Shown: positions 26,043-34,006 of the stretch, piece by piece | How positions within the stretch are numbered: position 1 is the first letter of the stretch | How the letters are laid out: each line of letters starts with the position of its first letter | DNA from: Paracoccaceae bacterium | GTDB lineage: Bacteria; Pseudomonadota; Alphaproteobacteria; Rhodobacterales; Rhodobacteraceae | DNA length: 64,000 nucleotides | Assembly: GCA_002709405.1 (NCBI GenBank) | Contig: PAQV01000100.1 | Location: 1 to 64,000 of the forward strand | Reading direction: 5' to 3' | The notes under the pieces: generated by a model | Told to the model about the DNA's origin: nothing | The model's database searches: none | The model's input: only the letters and a program-made list of their open reading frames with translations | Program-made: the position numbers and the translations under genes

Positions 26043-27413
26043 TTCTTCAAGTTGGACAAGGGTTTCGTCCAGGGCGGTACGCGCACGCGCGACCAGCGTG
26101 TCGATTTCGTCCTCGGTAATGACCAGCGGCGGCGAGATGATCATCCGGTCGCCCACGTGACGCATCACCAGGTTGTTGGAAAAGCAGCGCTCGCGGCACA
26201 GGAAGCCCGCGGTGCCCGCATCTGCAACGAAGGGCGCGCGGGTGGCCTTGTCGGGGGTCATCGCGATCGAGGCCATCATGCCGACGATCTTCGCCTCTCC
26301 GACCAGCGGGTGATCGGCCAGGCCTTCCCACTTGGCCTTCAGGTAGGGGCCGGTCACGTCATGGACCCGGTCGACGATCTTTTCCTCTTCCAGGATCCGC
26401 AGGTTTTCCAGGGCCACGGCCGAGGCCACGGGATGGCCGGAATAGGTGTAGCCGTGGTTGAACTCGGTCCCGGCGATCACGCTGGCCACCTCGTCCGACA
26501 CGACCGACCCGCCGATCGGCTGGTAGCCCGACGACAGACCCTTCGCGATGGTCATGATGTCGGGGCGGATGTCCATGGTCTGGCTGCCGAACCAGCTGCC
26601 GGTGCGGCCGAACCCGCAGATGACCTCGTCGGCGATCAGCAGGATCTCGTACTGGTCGCAGATGCGCTGGATTTCCGGCCAGTAGGTCGACGGCGGCACG
26701 ATCACGCCACCGGCACCCTGCACGGGTTCGGCGATGAAGGCCGCGACCTTGTTTTCGCCCAGCTCCTTGATGGCCGCTTCCAGGTCCTGTGCCCGCATCA
26801 GGCCGAAGTCTTCGGGGGTCATGTCACCGCCCTCGGCCCACCAGTTCGGCTGGCCGATGTGGTGGATGCCCGGGATCGGCATGCCGCCCTGGGCATGCAT
26901 GCCCACCATGCCACCCAGGCTGCCCGAGCCCATCGACGAACCGTGATAGGCGTTCCAGCGCGAGATGATCGTGGTCTTTTCCGGCTTGCCCTTCTGTTCC
27001 CAGTAGGTGCGCACCATGCGGATATTGGTGTCGTTGGCTTCCGACCCCGACCCGGCGAAGAAGACGTTATTCAGATCGCCCGGGGCCAGCTCTGCGATCT
27101 TCTGGGCCAGGGCGATGGCCGGTACGTGGGTCGTCTGGAAGAACGTGTTGTAATAGGGCAGTTCCTTCATCTGGCGGGCGGCGACCTCGGCCAGCTCGTC
27201 GCGGCCATAGCCGATGTTGACGCACCACAGGCCCGCCATCCCGTCGAGGATTTCATTGCCCTCGCTGTCGGTCAGCCAGACCCCCTTGGCCCGGGTGATC
27301 ACGCGCGCGCCCTTGGACGCCAGGCTGGAGCCATGGGTGAACGGGTGCATGTGATGAGCCGCGTCAAGCGCCTGAAGCTCGGACGTGGGCATGTGATTGG
27401 TGATGACGGTCAT
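26016..27413 (-). CDS. Class III aminotransferase (putrescine/omega-amino acid:pyruvate type)
   Basis: PLP enzyme of 465 residues. The Schiff-base Lys is K291 in DIMTIAKGLSSGYQPIGG; GSGSEANDTNIRM binds the cofactor phosphate and EPVQGAGGVIVP and ADEVICGFGRTG are standard class III blocks. Members of this subgroup move amino groups from putrescine, beta-alanine or similar omega-amines to pyruvate. It adjoins a GntR regulator and potFGHI, which supports a role in polyamine breakdown. A TATGATCAAATTGCG site lies 48 bp upstream of the start and recurs before potF. Confidence 0.93.
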   Translation of the reverse strand: MTVITNHMPTSELQALDAAHHMHPFTHGSSLASKGARVITRAKGVWLTDSEGNEILDGMAGLWCVNIGYGRDELAEVAARQMKELPYYNTFFQTTHVPAIALAQKIAELAPGDLNNVFFAGSGSEANDTNIRMVRTYWEQKGKPEKTTIISRWNAYHGSSMGSGSLGGMVGMHAQGGMPIPGIHHIGQPNWWAEGGDMTPEDFGLMRAQDLEAAIKELGENKVAAFIAEPVQGAGGVIVPPSTYWPEIQRICDQYEILLIADEVICGFGRTGSWFGSQTMDIRPDIMTIAKGLSSGYQPIGGSVVSDEVASVIAGTEFNHGYTYSGHPVASAVALENLRILEEEKIVDRVHDVTGPYLKAKWEGLADHPLVGEAKIVGMMASIAMTPDKATRAPFVADAGTAGFLCRERCFSNNLVMRHVGDRMIISPPLVITEDEIDTLVARARTALDETLVQLEEKGLMTKPS

Positions 27414-27460
27414 GGGCGGACTCCGGGGATTCGACGCATTTCGGGGGGTGGATCGCAGAA

Positions 27461-27475
27461 TATGATCAAATTGCG
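27461..27475 (-). promoter_or_regulatory. Candidate GntR operator upstream of the aminotransferase gene
   Basis: On the minus strand the sequence is CGCAATTTGATCATA, which matches CGCAACTTGATCAAA at 28295-28309 in 13 of 15 positions, in the same orientation relative to the gene it precedes. The core TGATCA is palindromic, as expected for a dimeric GntR protein. The binding protein is inferred. Confidence 0.55.
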
Positions 27476-27521
27476 CGAAGTCAATCCGCGCGCCCCCGAA
27501 TCGGGCGGAACCGCGGTGAGT

Positions 27522-28211
27522 TCAGCCCGGCGCGCCGCCTTCGTCGATGACTTCCAGCACCTGGGTCATGCCCTCTGTCACGTCGCGGGTCATGGCCGCG
27601 GCGGCGGCCTCGGCATCGCGGGCAGAGAAGGCGGCCAGGATCTCGCGGTGGCGGTCGGGCAGGTTCTGGGTGCCGAACCGGCCGCAGACCACGCGCAGCG
27701 AGGGGCCGAACCGCAGCCACAGCCTTTCGGCCGTTTCGGTCATGATCACGGCCCCGGCGGCGGCATAAAGCGTTTCGTGGAACAGGTGGTTGTAGCGCAG
27801 GTATCCCGGGATGTCCCCGGCGGCGATGGCGGTGTCCAGCGCGGCGTCGGTCCGGTGCAGATCATCCAGCAGGCCAGGGCCTTGAGCCATGCAGGCCCGC
27901 CGGGTCAGCTCTGGTTCGATGGCACAGCGCAGGAACAGGATCTCGGCCACGTCGCCCCGGTCAAGCACCGGCACGGACACCCGCCGGTTGCCCTGGAAGA
28001 CCAGCCCGCCGTCCGAGGTCATCCGCCGGATCGCCTCGCGGACCGGGGTCATGCCGGCGTCGAGTTCGGCGGCCAGCCCCTGAATCGTGACCGCCTGGCC
28101 GGGCCGCAGCTCGCCATACAGAACCCTCTCGCGCAGAGCCTGGTAAACCCGCTCGTGCACCGGAGGATCGGCCACAACAGGACCGCTCGCCGCCTTTTCG
28201 TTCATCACCAT
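27522..28211 (-). CDS. GntR family regulator, FCD (FadR) subfamily
   Basis: A 229-residue transcription factor: winged helix-turn-helix at about residues 15-80 (VHERVYQALRERVLYGELRPG, LAAELDAGMTPVREAIRRM) and an all-helical FCD ligand-binding domain after it (EILFLRCAIEPELTRRA, YLRYNHLFHETLYAAAG). FCD regulators typically repress and respond to a carboxylate or amine metabolite. The start at 28211 (or ATG 28205) follows a weak GGG site; a longer frame to 28274 is Arg-rich and probably untranslated. It sits between the aminotransferase and divergent potF, so these are the likely targets. Confidence 0.9.
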   Translation of the reverse strand: MVMNEKAASGPVVADPPVHERVYQALRERVLYGELRPGQAVTIQGLAAELDAGMTPVREAIRRMTSDGGLVFQGNRRVSVPVLDRGDVAEILFLRCAIEPELTRRACMAQGPGLLDDLHRTDAALDTAIAAGDIPGYLRYNHLFHETLYAAAGAVIMTETAERLWLRFGPSLRVVCGRFGTQNLPDRHREILAAFSARDAEAAAAAMTRDVTEGMTQVLEVIDEGGAPG

Positions 28212-28294
28212 CCCGTGGACCTGCCCAATTCTCCATCGTCGCCGCTTGCGCCGCCGTCTGTGCCATGGAAACATACCGAAGCTGCGTGCCAGAA

Positions 28295-28309
28295 CGCAAC
28301 TTGATCAAA
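28295..28309 (+). promoter_or_regulatory. Candidate GntR operator upstream of potF
   Basis: CGCAACTTGATCAAA lies 47 bp before the potF start and 84 bp from the divergent GntR gene, containing the 8-bp palindrome TTGATCAA. It pairs with the site at 27461-27475. Its location would allow control of potFGHI and autoregulation together. Confidence 0.55.
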
Positions 28310-28355
28310 AACCGACAAGCCGGGCGCGAACCCGGATCGTCATGGGGAGTATCAC

Positions 28356-29438
28356 ATGAAACTGCATACGCTGACTCTCACGGCCATTGCCGCGCTGGCC
28401 ACCGCCGCCAGCGCCGACGAAGTCCGGGTCTACAACTGGTCCGACTACATCGACGAAGAGCTTCTGCAAAAATTCGAGGACGAAACCGGGATCGACCTGA
28501 TCTACGACGTGTTCGACAGCAACGAACTGCTGGAAACCAAGATGCTGGCCGGCGGTTCGGGCTATGACGTCGTCGTGCCCACCGGCACCTTCCTGCAGCG
28601 CCAGATCATGGCCGGCGCGTTCCAGCCGCTGGACATGTCCAAGCTGCCCAACATCGACAACATGTGGGACGTCATCGAAAGCCGGACGGCACAATATGAT
28701 CCGGGCAACGAATATTCGATCAACTACATGTGGGGCACCACCGGGATTGGCGTGAACGTCGGTAAGGTGCAGGAACTGCTGGGCGAAGACGCGCCCCTGT
28801 CCTCGATGGAGCTGATCCTGAACCCCGAGAACATGGAAAAGCTGGCCGAATGCGGCGTGCATTTCCTGGATGCACCGACCGAGATGATCCCGATGACGCT
28901 GAAGTACATCGGCGAGGATCCCGACAGCCACGACCCCGAGGTCATCGCCAAGGCCGAAGAGGTCCTGCTGGCCGTGCGCCCCTACATCCAGAAGTTCCAC
29001 AGCTCGGAATACATCAACGCGCTGGCCAATGGCGACATCTGCGTGGCCGTCGGCTGGTCGGGTGACGTGCTGCAGGCCCGTGACCGCGCGGCCGAGGCCG
29101 ACAACGGTGTCGAAATCGCCTACAACGCCTTTGCCGAGGGCTCGCAGATGTGGTTCGACCAGATGGCCATCCCGGTCGATGCGCCGAACCCCGATGCGGC
29201 CCACGTGTTCCTGAACTTCATCATGGACCCCGAAAACATGGCTGCGGCGTCGAACTACGTCTATTACGCCAACGGCAACAAGGCGAGCCAGGAGTTCCTG
29301 GTCGAGGATGTGATCGGCGATCCGGCTATCTACCCGGACGAGGCGACGCTGGAAAATCTTTACACCACAACGCCTTATGAACCCAAGGTGCAGCGCGTCG
29401 TGACGCGCCTGTGGACCAAGATCAAGTCGGGCGTCTAA
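28356..29438 (+). CDS. potF: Putrescine-type ABC transporter substrate-binding protein
   Basis: Exported 360-residue protein with a short signal peptide (MKLHTLTLTAIAALATAASA). The mature N-terminus VRVYNWSDYIDEE followed by DLIYDVFDSNELLETKMLAG and YDVVVPTG is characteristic of PotF, the periplasmic putrescine-binding protein; YSINYMWGTTGIGVN and VGWSGDV are further PotD/PotF blocks. GGGGAG lies just before the ATG. It is the first gene of potFGHI plus an FAD oxidase, directly behind the candidate GntR site. Confidence 0.94.
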   Translation: MKLHTLTLTAIAALATAASADEVRVYNWSDYIDEELLQKFEDETGIDLIYDVFDSNELLETKMLAGGSGYDVVVPTGTFLQRQIMAGAFQPLDMSKLPNIDNMWDVIESRTAQYDPGNEYSINYMWGTTGIGVNVGKVQELLGEDAPLSSMELILNPENMEKLAECGVHFLDAPTEMIPMTLKYIGEDPDSHDPEVIAKAEEVLLAVRPYIQKFHSSEYINALANGDICVAVGWSGDVLQARDRAAEADNGVEIAYNAFAEGSQMWFDQMAIPVDAPNPDAAHVFLNFIMDPENMAAASNYVYYANGNKASQEFLVEDVIGDPAIYPDEATLENLYTTTPYEPKVQRVVTRLWTKIKSGV

Positions 29439-29447
29439 GCCCAATCA

Positions 29448-29472
29448 GGCCGGGGTGCCCACCGCCCCGGCC
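29448..29472 (+). terminator. Hairpin after potF (terminator or attenuator)
   Basis: GGCCGGGG (29448-29455) pairs perfectly with CCCCGGCC (29465-29472) around a 9-nt loop. It begins 10 nt after the potF stop and before potG on the same strand, the same position as the hairpin at 4216-4240 in the first ABC operon. Confidence 0.55.
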
Positions 29473-29493
29473 ACCCCTTCGCGGAGTTTCCCC

Positions 29494-30615
29494 TTGACCC
29501 AGACCGTCTTTGCGCCGTGGACCGACCCGGCGGCCAAGCCCCTGATCCGCTTCCGCCATGTCACCAAGCGGTTCGGCGACTTCACGGCCATCGAAGACCT
29601 GTCGCTGGACATCTACGAACGGGAATTCTTTGCCTTGCTGGGCCCCTCGGGCTGCGGCAAGACCACGATGATGCGCATGCTGGCCGGGTTCGAGGACCCG
29701 ACCGAAGGCACCATCGAACTGGCCGGCGAAGACATCGGCGCCGTGCCGCCCAACAAGCGGGCGGTGAACATGATGTTCCAGTCCTATGCCCTCTTCCCGC
29801 ACCTGACGGTGCGCGACAACATCGCGTTCGGGCTCAAGCGCGAGGGCAAGCCCAAGGACGAAATCCATGCCCGCGTCGAAGAGATGCTGCGGCTGGTCCA
29901 ATTGCAGAAATTCGCCTCGCGCAAGCCGCACCAGATCTCGGGCGGGCAACGCCAGAGGGTCGCCCTGGCCCGATCCCTGGCCAAGGCCCCGAAACTGTTG
30001 CTGCTGGACGAACCGCTGGGCGCGCTCGACAAGAAGCTGCGCGAAGAAACCCAGTTCGAGCTGATGGACATCCAGGAAAAGACCGGCACGACCTTTGTCA
30101 TCGTCACCCATGACCAGGAAGAGGCGATGACGGTAGCCTCGCGCATTGCGGTGATGAAGGATGGCGCGCTGATGCAGGTGGCAACGCCGTCCCAGATCTA
30201 CGAAAATCCCAGTTCGCGCTATGTCGCCGATTTCCTGGGCGACGTGACCATACTGGAGGGCAAGGCCACCAAGCTGGGCGATGCCTACGAGGTTCACTGG
30301 GCCGAAGGTCAACCGCCGCTGCGCGCGAAATCCACCCTTGCGCTGGCCGACGGGGCCGGGTGCCACCTGGCGATCCGGCCCGAAAAGGTCGAGATCCACG
30401 GCGAAAAACCTGCGGATGACAACGTGTTGCGGGGAAAGGTCATCGACATCGGCTACCTCGGCAACATTTCAACCTACCATGTCCAGCTGGCCAATGGTCA
30501 GACCATCCGGGCACAAAGCTTCAACACCGAACGGGATACGCGCAGGGCCTTCACCTGGGAGGACGAGGTCTGGGTGAACTGGACCGAAAACTGCGCCGTG
30601 CTGCTGGATCACTGA
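29494..30615 (+). CDS. potG: Putrescine ABC transporter ATP-binding protein
   Basis: A 373-residue ATPase with Walker A GPSGCGKT (residues 50-57), Q-loop MMFQSYALFPHLTV, signature ISGGQRQR, Walker B LLLLDEP and the His switch VTHDQEEAM. The C-terminal regulatory TOBE-type domain follows from about residue 245. TTG 29494 is preceded by GGAG at a 7-nt gap and gives the expected N-terminus; an in-frame GTG at 29455 lies inside the hairpin and is less likely. It ends 1 bp before potH begins. Confidence 0.93.
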   Translation: MTQTVFAPWTDPAAKPLIRFRHVTKRFGDFTAIEDLSLDIYEREFFALLGPSGCGKTTMMRMLAGFEDPTEGTIELAGEDIGAVPPNKRAVNMMFQSYALFPHLTVRDNIAFGLKREGKPKDEIHARVEEMLRLVQLQKFASRKPHQISGGQRQRVALARSLAKAPKLLLLDEPLGALDKKLREETQFELMDIQEKTGTTFVIVTHDQEEAMTVASRIAVMKDGALMQVATPSQIYENPSSRYVADFLGDVTILEGKATKLGDAYEVHWAEGQPPLRAKSTLALADGAGCHLAIRPEKVEIHGEKPADDNVLRGKVIDIGYLGNISTYHVQLANGQTIRAQSFNTERDTRRAFTWEDEVWVNWTENCAVLLDH

Positions 30616-30616
30616 C

Positions 30617-31726
30617 ATGCGGCGCTTCGTGCTTATCGCGGTTCCCTTCCTTTGGCTGTTGGCGCTGTTCCTGATCCCCTTCGGCATCGTGCTGAAGATT
30701 TCCCTGTCCGACGTCGCCCTGGCCCGCCCCCCGTATGTCCCGCAGTTTTCATGGGACGAGGGGATCCGGGCCTTCCTGTCGCAACTAGATTTCGAGAATT
30801 TCGCCTTCATCGGAGCAGGCGCGATCGTGGTCACGGTTGTCGCTATCGCCCTTCTGGCTGCCGTGGCTTTCCCGGTGTACGGGCTTGTGTTCAGGCGGTT
30901 TTTCGGTGGTGGCCTCAAGGCCTTGTCGATCCGGTCGCTGATCGCGGCGGTGGTCTCGGTGGTTGCCGGGATCCTGGCCGTCGTCATTGTCTTCGCGGTG
31001 ATTTCCTTTTTCTTTCCGTCGGTCGTGTCCCTGCTGGAAGTCGACGATTACCTCTATTTCCAGGCCTATCTGTCATCCCTGAAGATCGCCGCGATTTCGA
31101 CGGCCCTGACCCTGCTGGTCGGCTATCCGATGGCCTACGGCATGGCCCGCTCTCCGAATAGCTGGCGGCCGACCCTGATGATGCTGGTGATCCTGCCGTT
31201 CTGGACGTCGTTCCTGATCCGGGTCTACGCGTGGCGCGGAATCCTCAGCCAAGAGGGCTATCTGAACCAGGTACTCCTGTGGCTGGGCGTCATCGGAGAG
31301 CCGCTGACCATCCTGAACACCAACACCGCCGTCTACATCGGTGTCGTCTACACCTACCTGCCCTTCATGATCCTGCCGATCTATGCCGCCCTGGAAAAAC
31401 TGGACGTCAGCCTGATCGAGGCCGCCGAGGACCTGGGCTGTTCGCGCAGTTCGGCATTCTGGCTGGTGACGATCCCGCTGTCTCGGCCGGGCATCGTGGC
31501 AGGCTGTTTCCTTGTCTTCATTCCGACGCTGGGCGAATTCGTGATCCCATCGCTCTTGGGTGGGTCGGGCACGCTGATGATCGGCAAGGTCTTGTGGGAA
31601 GAATTCTTCAACAACCGCGACTGGCCCGTGGCCTCGGCCGTGGCCATCATCCTTTTGCTGATCCTGATCGTGCCCATCGTTCTGTTCCAGCGCAACCAGC
31701 AGCGACAGGCGGAGGCCGGGGGATGA
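30617..31726 (+). CDS. potH: Putrescine ABC transporter permease with extra membrane segments
   Basis: Inner-membrane permease of 369 residues, about 50 longer than E. coli PotH. Between TM1 (residues 6-26) and the standard core there is an added hydrophobic pair (FIGAGAIVVTVVAIALLAAV and the region RSLIAAVVSVVAGILAVVIV). The coupling loop LIEAAEDLGCSRSSAFWLV is intact. The start codon follows the potG stop by 1 bp, with no separate ribosome site apparent, so coupling is expected. It forms the channel with PotI. Confidence 0.9.
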   Translation: MRRFVLIAVPFLWLLALFLIPFGIVLKISLSDVALARPPYVPQFSWDEGIRAFLSQLDFENFAFIGAGAIVVTVVAIALLAAVAFPVYGLVFRRFFGGGLKALSIRSLIAAVVSVVAGILAVVIVFAVISFFFPSVVSLLEVDDYLYFQAYLSSLKIAAISTALTLLVGYPMAYGMARSPNSWRPTLMMLVILPFWTSFLIRVYAWRGILSQEGYLNQVLLWLGVIGEPLTILNTNTAVYIGVVYTYLPFMILPIYAALEKLDVSLIEAAEDLGCSRSSAFWLVTIPLSRPGIVAGCFLVFIPTLGEFVIPSLLGGSGTLMIGKVLWEEFFNNRDWPVASAVAIILLLILIVPIVLFQRNQQRQAEAGG

Positions 31727-31727
31727 C

Positions 31728-31771
31728 CGGAATTTTCAAAAATTCCGATCCGTTTTCTTTGAAGAAAACGG
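31728..31771. repeat. Double-hairpin intergenic element, copy 2
   Basis: CGGAATTTT (31728-31736) pairs with AAAATTCCG (31739-31747) around CA, and CCGTTTTCTT (31750-31759) pairs with AAGAAAACGG (31762-31771) around TG. The second hairpin is identical to that of the element at 4599-4643, while the first is the exact reverse complement of its counterpart across the loop. It fills nearly all of the potH-potI gap. Confidence 0.8.
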
Positions 31772-31787
31772 GCGCGGGAGAGGTCGC

Positions 31788-32606
31788 ATGAGCAAACTGT
31801 CCCCTTTCAACGTAGTGTCGCTGACGCTGGGTTTCGTATTCCTCTACCTGCCGATGCTGATCCTCGTGGTCTACAGCTTCAACGAAAGCCAGCTGGTGAC
31901 CGTCTGGGCCGGATTTTCGACCAAATGGTACGGGGAACTGGCCCGCAACGAAGCGTTCCTGGATGCCGCCTGGGTCACTTTGCGCGTGGCGTTCTTTTCC
32001 TCGACCATCGCCACGGTGCTGGGAACGATGGCCGCTTATGTCCTGGTGCGTGGCGGCCGCTTTTTCGGTCGAACCCTGTTTTCCGGCATGATCTATGCCC
32101 CACTTGTCATGCCCGAGGTCATCACCGGCCTGTCGCTTCTGCTGCTGTTCATCGGGCTGGGCATGGACCGGGGCATCCTGACCATCGTTCTCGCACATAC
32201 CACATTTTCCATGTGTTACGTGTCGGTCGTGGTGTCCTCTCGGCTGGTCAGTTTCGACAAATCACTGGAAGAGGCCGCTCTGGACCTGGGATGCTCCCCG
32301 GCCGAAGCCTTTCGCTTGGTGACCCTGCCGATTATCGCACCGGCCGTCATATCCGGCTGGCTGCTGGCCTTTACCCTCTCGCTCGACGACCTGGTGATCG
32401 CGTCCTTCACATCGGGACCTGCGGCCACCACCCTGCCGATCAAGATCTTCTCGGCCGTCCGCCTGGGCGTGACCCCCGAGATCAACGCGCTGTCGACCAT
32501 CATGATCGGTATCGTGACGGTCGGCGTGATCATCGCCTCGATTTCGACCAAACGGGCGAAGGTGAAGGCCGAGGCTGACGAAAGACTGGCGCAGCGCACC
32601 GAATGA
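31788..32606 (+). CDS. potI: Putrescine ABC transporter permease
   Basis: A 272-residue inner-membrane permease of normal PotI length with six hydrophobic segments. The core motif SLEEAALDLGCSPAEAFRLVTLP is the EAA-type coupling loop, and LDDLVIASFTSGP is a PotI/PotC block. GGGAGAGG precedes the ATG. It is separated from potH by the double-hairpin element and overlaps the FAD oxidase gene by 4 nt (ATGA), tying transport to oxidation of the substrate. Confidence 0.94.
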   Translation: MSKLSPFNVVSLTLGFVFLYLPMLILVVYSFNESQLVTVWAGFSTKWYGELARNEAFLDAAWVTLRVAFFSSTIATVLGTMAAYVLVRGGRFFGRTLFSGMIYAPLVMPEVITGLSLLLLFIGLGMDRGILTIVLAHTTFSMCYVSVVVSSRLVSFDKSLEEAALDLGCSPAEAFRLVTLPIIAPAVISGWLLAFTLSLDDLVIASFTSGPAATTLPIKIFSAVRLGVTPEINALSTIMIGIVTVGVIIASISTKRAKVKAEADERLAQRTE

Positions 32607-33934
32607 AGCACATTTTCCCCGATTACACCTACGGCCCGGGCCCCCGGGCCAATTGCTGGTGGAATGAAACCATCCCCGCGCCCGACTGGCCGGCCCTGCA
32701 GGGCAAGGCCCATGCCGATGTCGCCATTGTCGGTGGCGGTTTCACGGGCATGACCGCCGCACTGAGGCTCGCTCGGACCGGCCTTTCCGTCGCGCTCTGT
32801 GAAGCCGATACACCCGGTTTCGGGGCCTCGGGGCGCAATGGCGGTTTCTGCTGCCTGGGTGGCGGCAAGATTTCGAACGCCGCGCTGTCCCGCCAGTTCG
32901 GACGCGAGGGCCGTCAGGCCTATCGCTCTGCCGAAACCAATGCCATCGATTTCGTCGCCTCCCAACTGGACCGGTTCGGCATCGACGCCGACACGCATTC
33001 GGACGGTGAAACCCTGATCGCCCATACCGAACGGGCGTTCCGGCATTTCCAGAGCGAAGCCGAGTCCGTCGCCGAAGATTATGGCGTCGAACCCCGGATC
33101 CACACTGCAAGCCAGCTGGCCGAGATGGGGCAGTCGATGGCCGGTGCATTCGGCGCGCTCTCCATTCCCAAGGGCTTTGCCCTGAACCCACGCAAGTACC
33201 TGTTTGGCATTGCCGACGCGGCGCAGGCCGCGGGCGCCCGGTTGCACGACAACACTCAGGTCACATCAATCACCCCGAAGGCTGGGGGCCACCTGTTGAC
33301 CACGCCGCGCGGGACCTTGCAGGCGGACCGTGTCATCATCGCGACCAATGGCTATTCCAGCGAGGATCTGCCCGACTGGTTTGCCTCTCGCTACATGCCG
33401 GCGCAGTCCAGCGTTCTGGTCACCCGGCCGCTGAGCGACGACGAACTGGCCGCTCAGGGCTGGACCTCGCTGCAGATGAGCTACGACAGCCGGAACCTGC
33501 TGCATTATTTCCGACTGATGCCCGACCGGCGCATGCTGTTCGGAATGCGCGGCGGCATCCTGTCCTCTCCTCGTGTCGAAGCTGCCGCCCTGCGCCGTGT
33601 CCGTCATGATTTTGAGACCATTTTTCCCGCCTGGCGCCATGTCGAAACCCCGTTCGGGTGGTCGGGCATGGTGTGCCTGGCCCGCAATCAGACCCCGTTT
33701 GTCGGCCCGGTGCCCGACCAGCCGGGCGTCTTCGCCGCCATGGCCTTTCACGGAAACGGTGTCGCCATGGGGTCCTGGGCCGGACACCTGATCGCCGGAG
33801 ACCTGCTGGGCGATGAACCAAACCTTGTCCCGGCGGCCATGCGCCGACCCCTGGCGCGGTTCCCCTTTGGGTCTTGCCGTCGCATCGTCGTGCCTGCCGT
33901 TTATCTGGGCATGAGACTGGCCGATTTGCGATGA
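32603..33934 (+). CDS. FAD-dependent amine oxidoreductase, PuuB-like
   Basis: A 443-residue DAO-family flavoenzyme with the dinucleotide-binding motif VAIVGGGFTGMTAA (glycines near 44-49) and the FGASGRNGGFCCLGGG block seen in gamma-glutamylputrescine oxidase (PuuB). The later FGWSGMVCLARNQTPFVG and AMAFHGNGVAMGS complete the FAD site. PuuB-type enzymes oxidise gamma-glutamylputrescine to an aldehyde. A PuuA-like glutamine-synthetase partner is not in the window, so direct oxidation of putrescine or another amine is also possible. The ATGA overlap with potI supports a polyamine substrate. Confidence 0.85.
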   Translation: MKHIFPDYTYGPGPRANCWWNETIPAPDWPALQGKAHADVAIVGGGFTGMTAALRLARTGLSVALCEADTPGFGASGRNGGFCCLGGGKISNAALSRQFGREGRQAYRSAETNAIDFVASQLDRFGIDADTHSDGETLIAHTERAFRHFQSEAESVAEDYGVEPRIHTASQLAEMGQSMAGAFGALSIPKGFALNPRKYLFGIADAAQAAGARLHDNTQVTSITPKAGGHLLTTPRGTLQADRVIIATNGYSSEDLPDWFASRYMPAQSSVLVTRPLSDDELAAQGWTSLQMSYDSRNLLHYFRLMPDRRMLFGMRGGILSSPRVEAAALRRVRHDFETIFPAWRHVETPFGWSGMVCLARNQTPFVGPVPDQPGVFAAMAFHGNGVAMGSWAGHLIAGDLLGDEPNLVPAAMRRPLARFPFGSCRRIVVPAVYLGMRLADLR

Positions 33935-34006
33935 ACTCGCGCAGCGGTTGACAGGTCCCCGCGCATCCCGCATCCCTGACCCGACAGTGGTTTAGAGGTC
34001 GAGCGC

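Noticed and set aside
26052-28304. 750-codon open frame on plus opposite the aminotransferase and GntR genes
   Set aside because: It is antisense to two well-supported genes, is rich in Gly/Arg/His/Asp as expected for complement frames of GC-rich genes, and has no recognisable domain.
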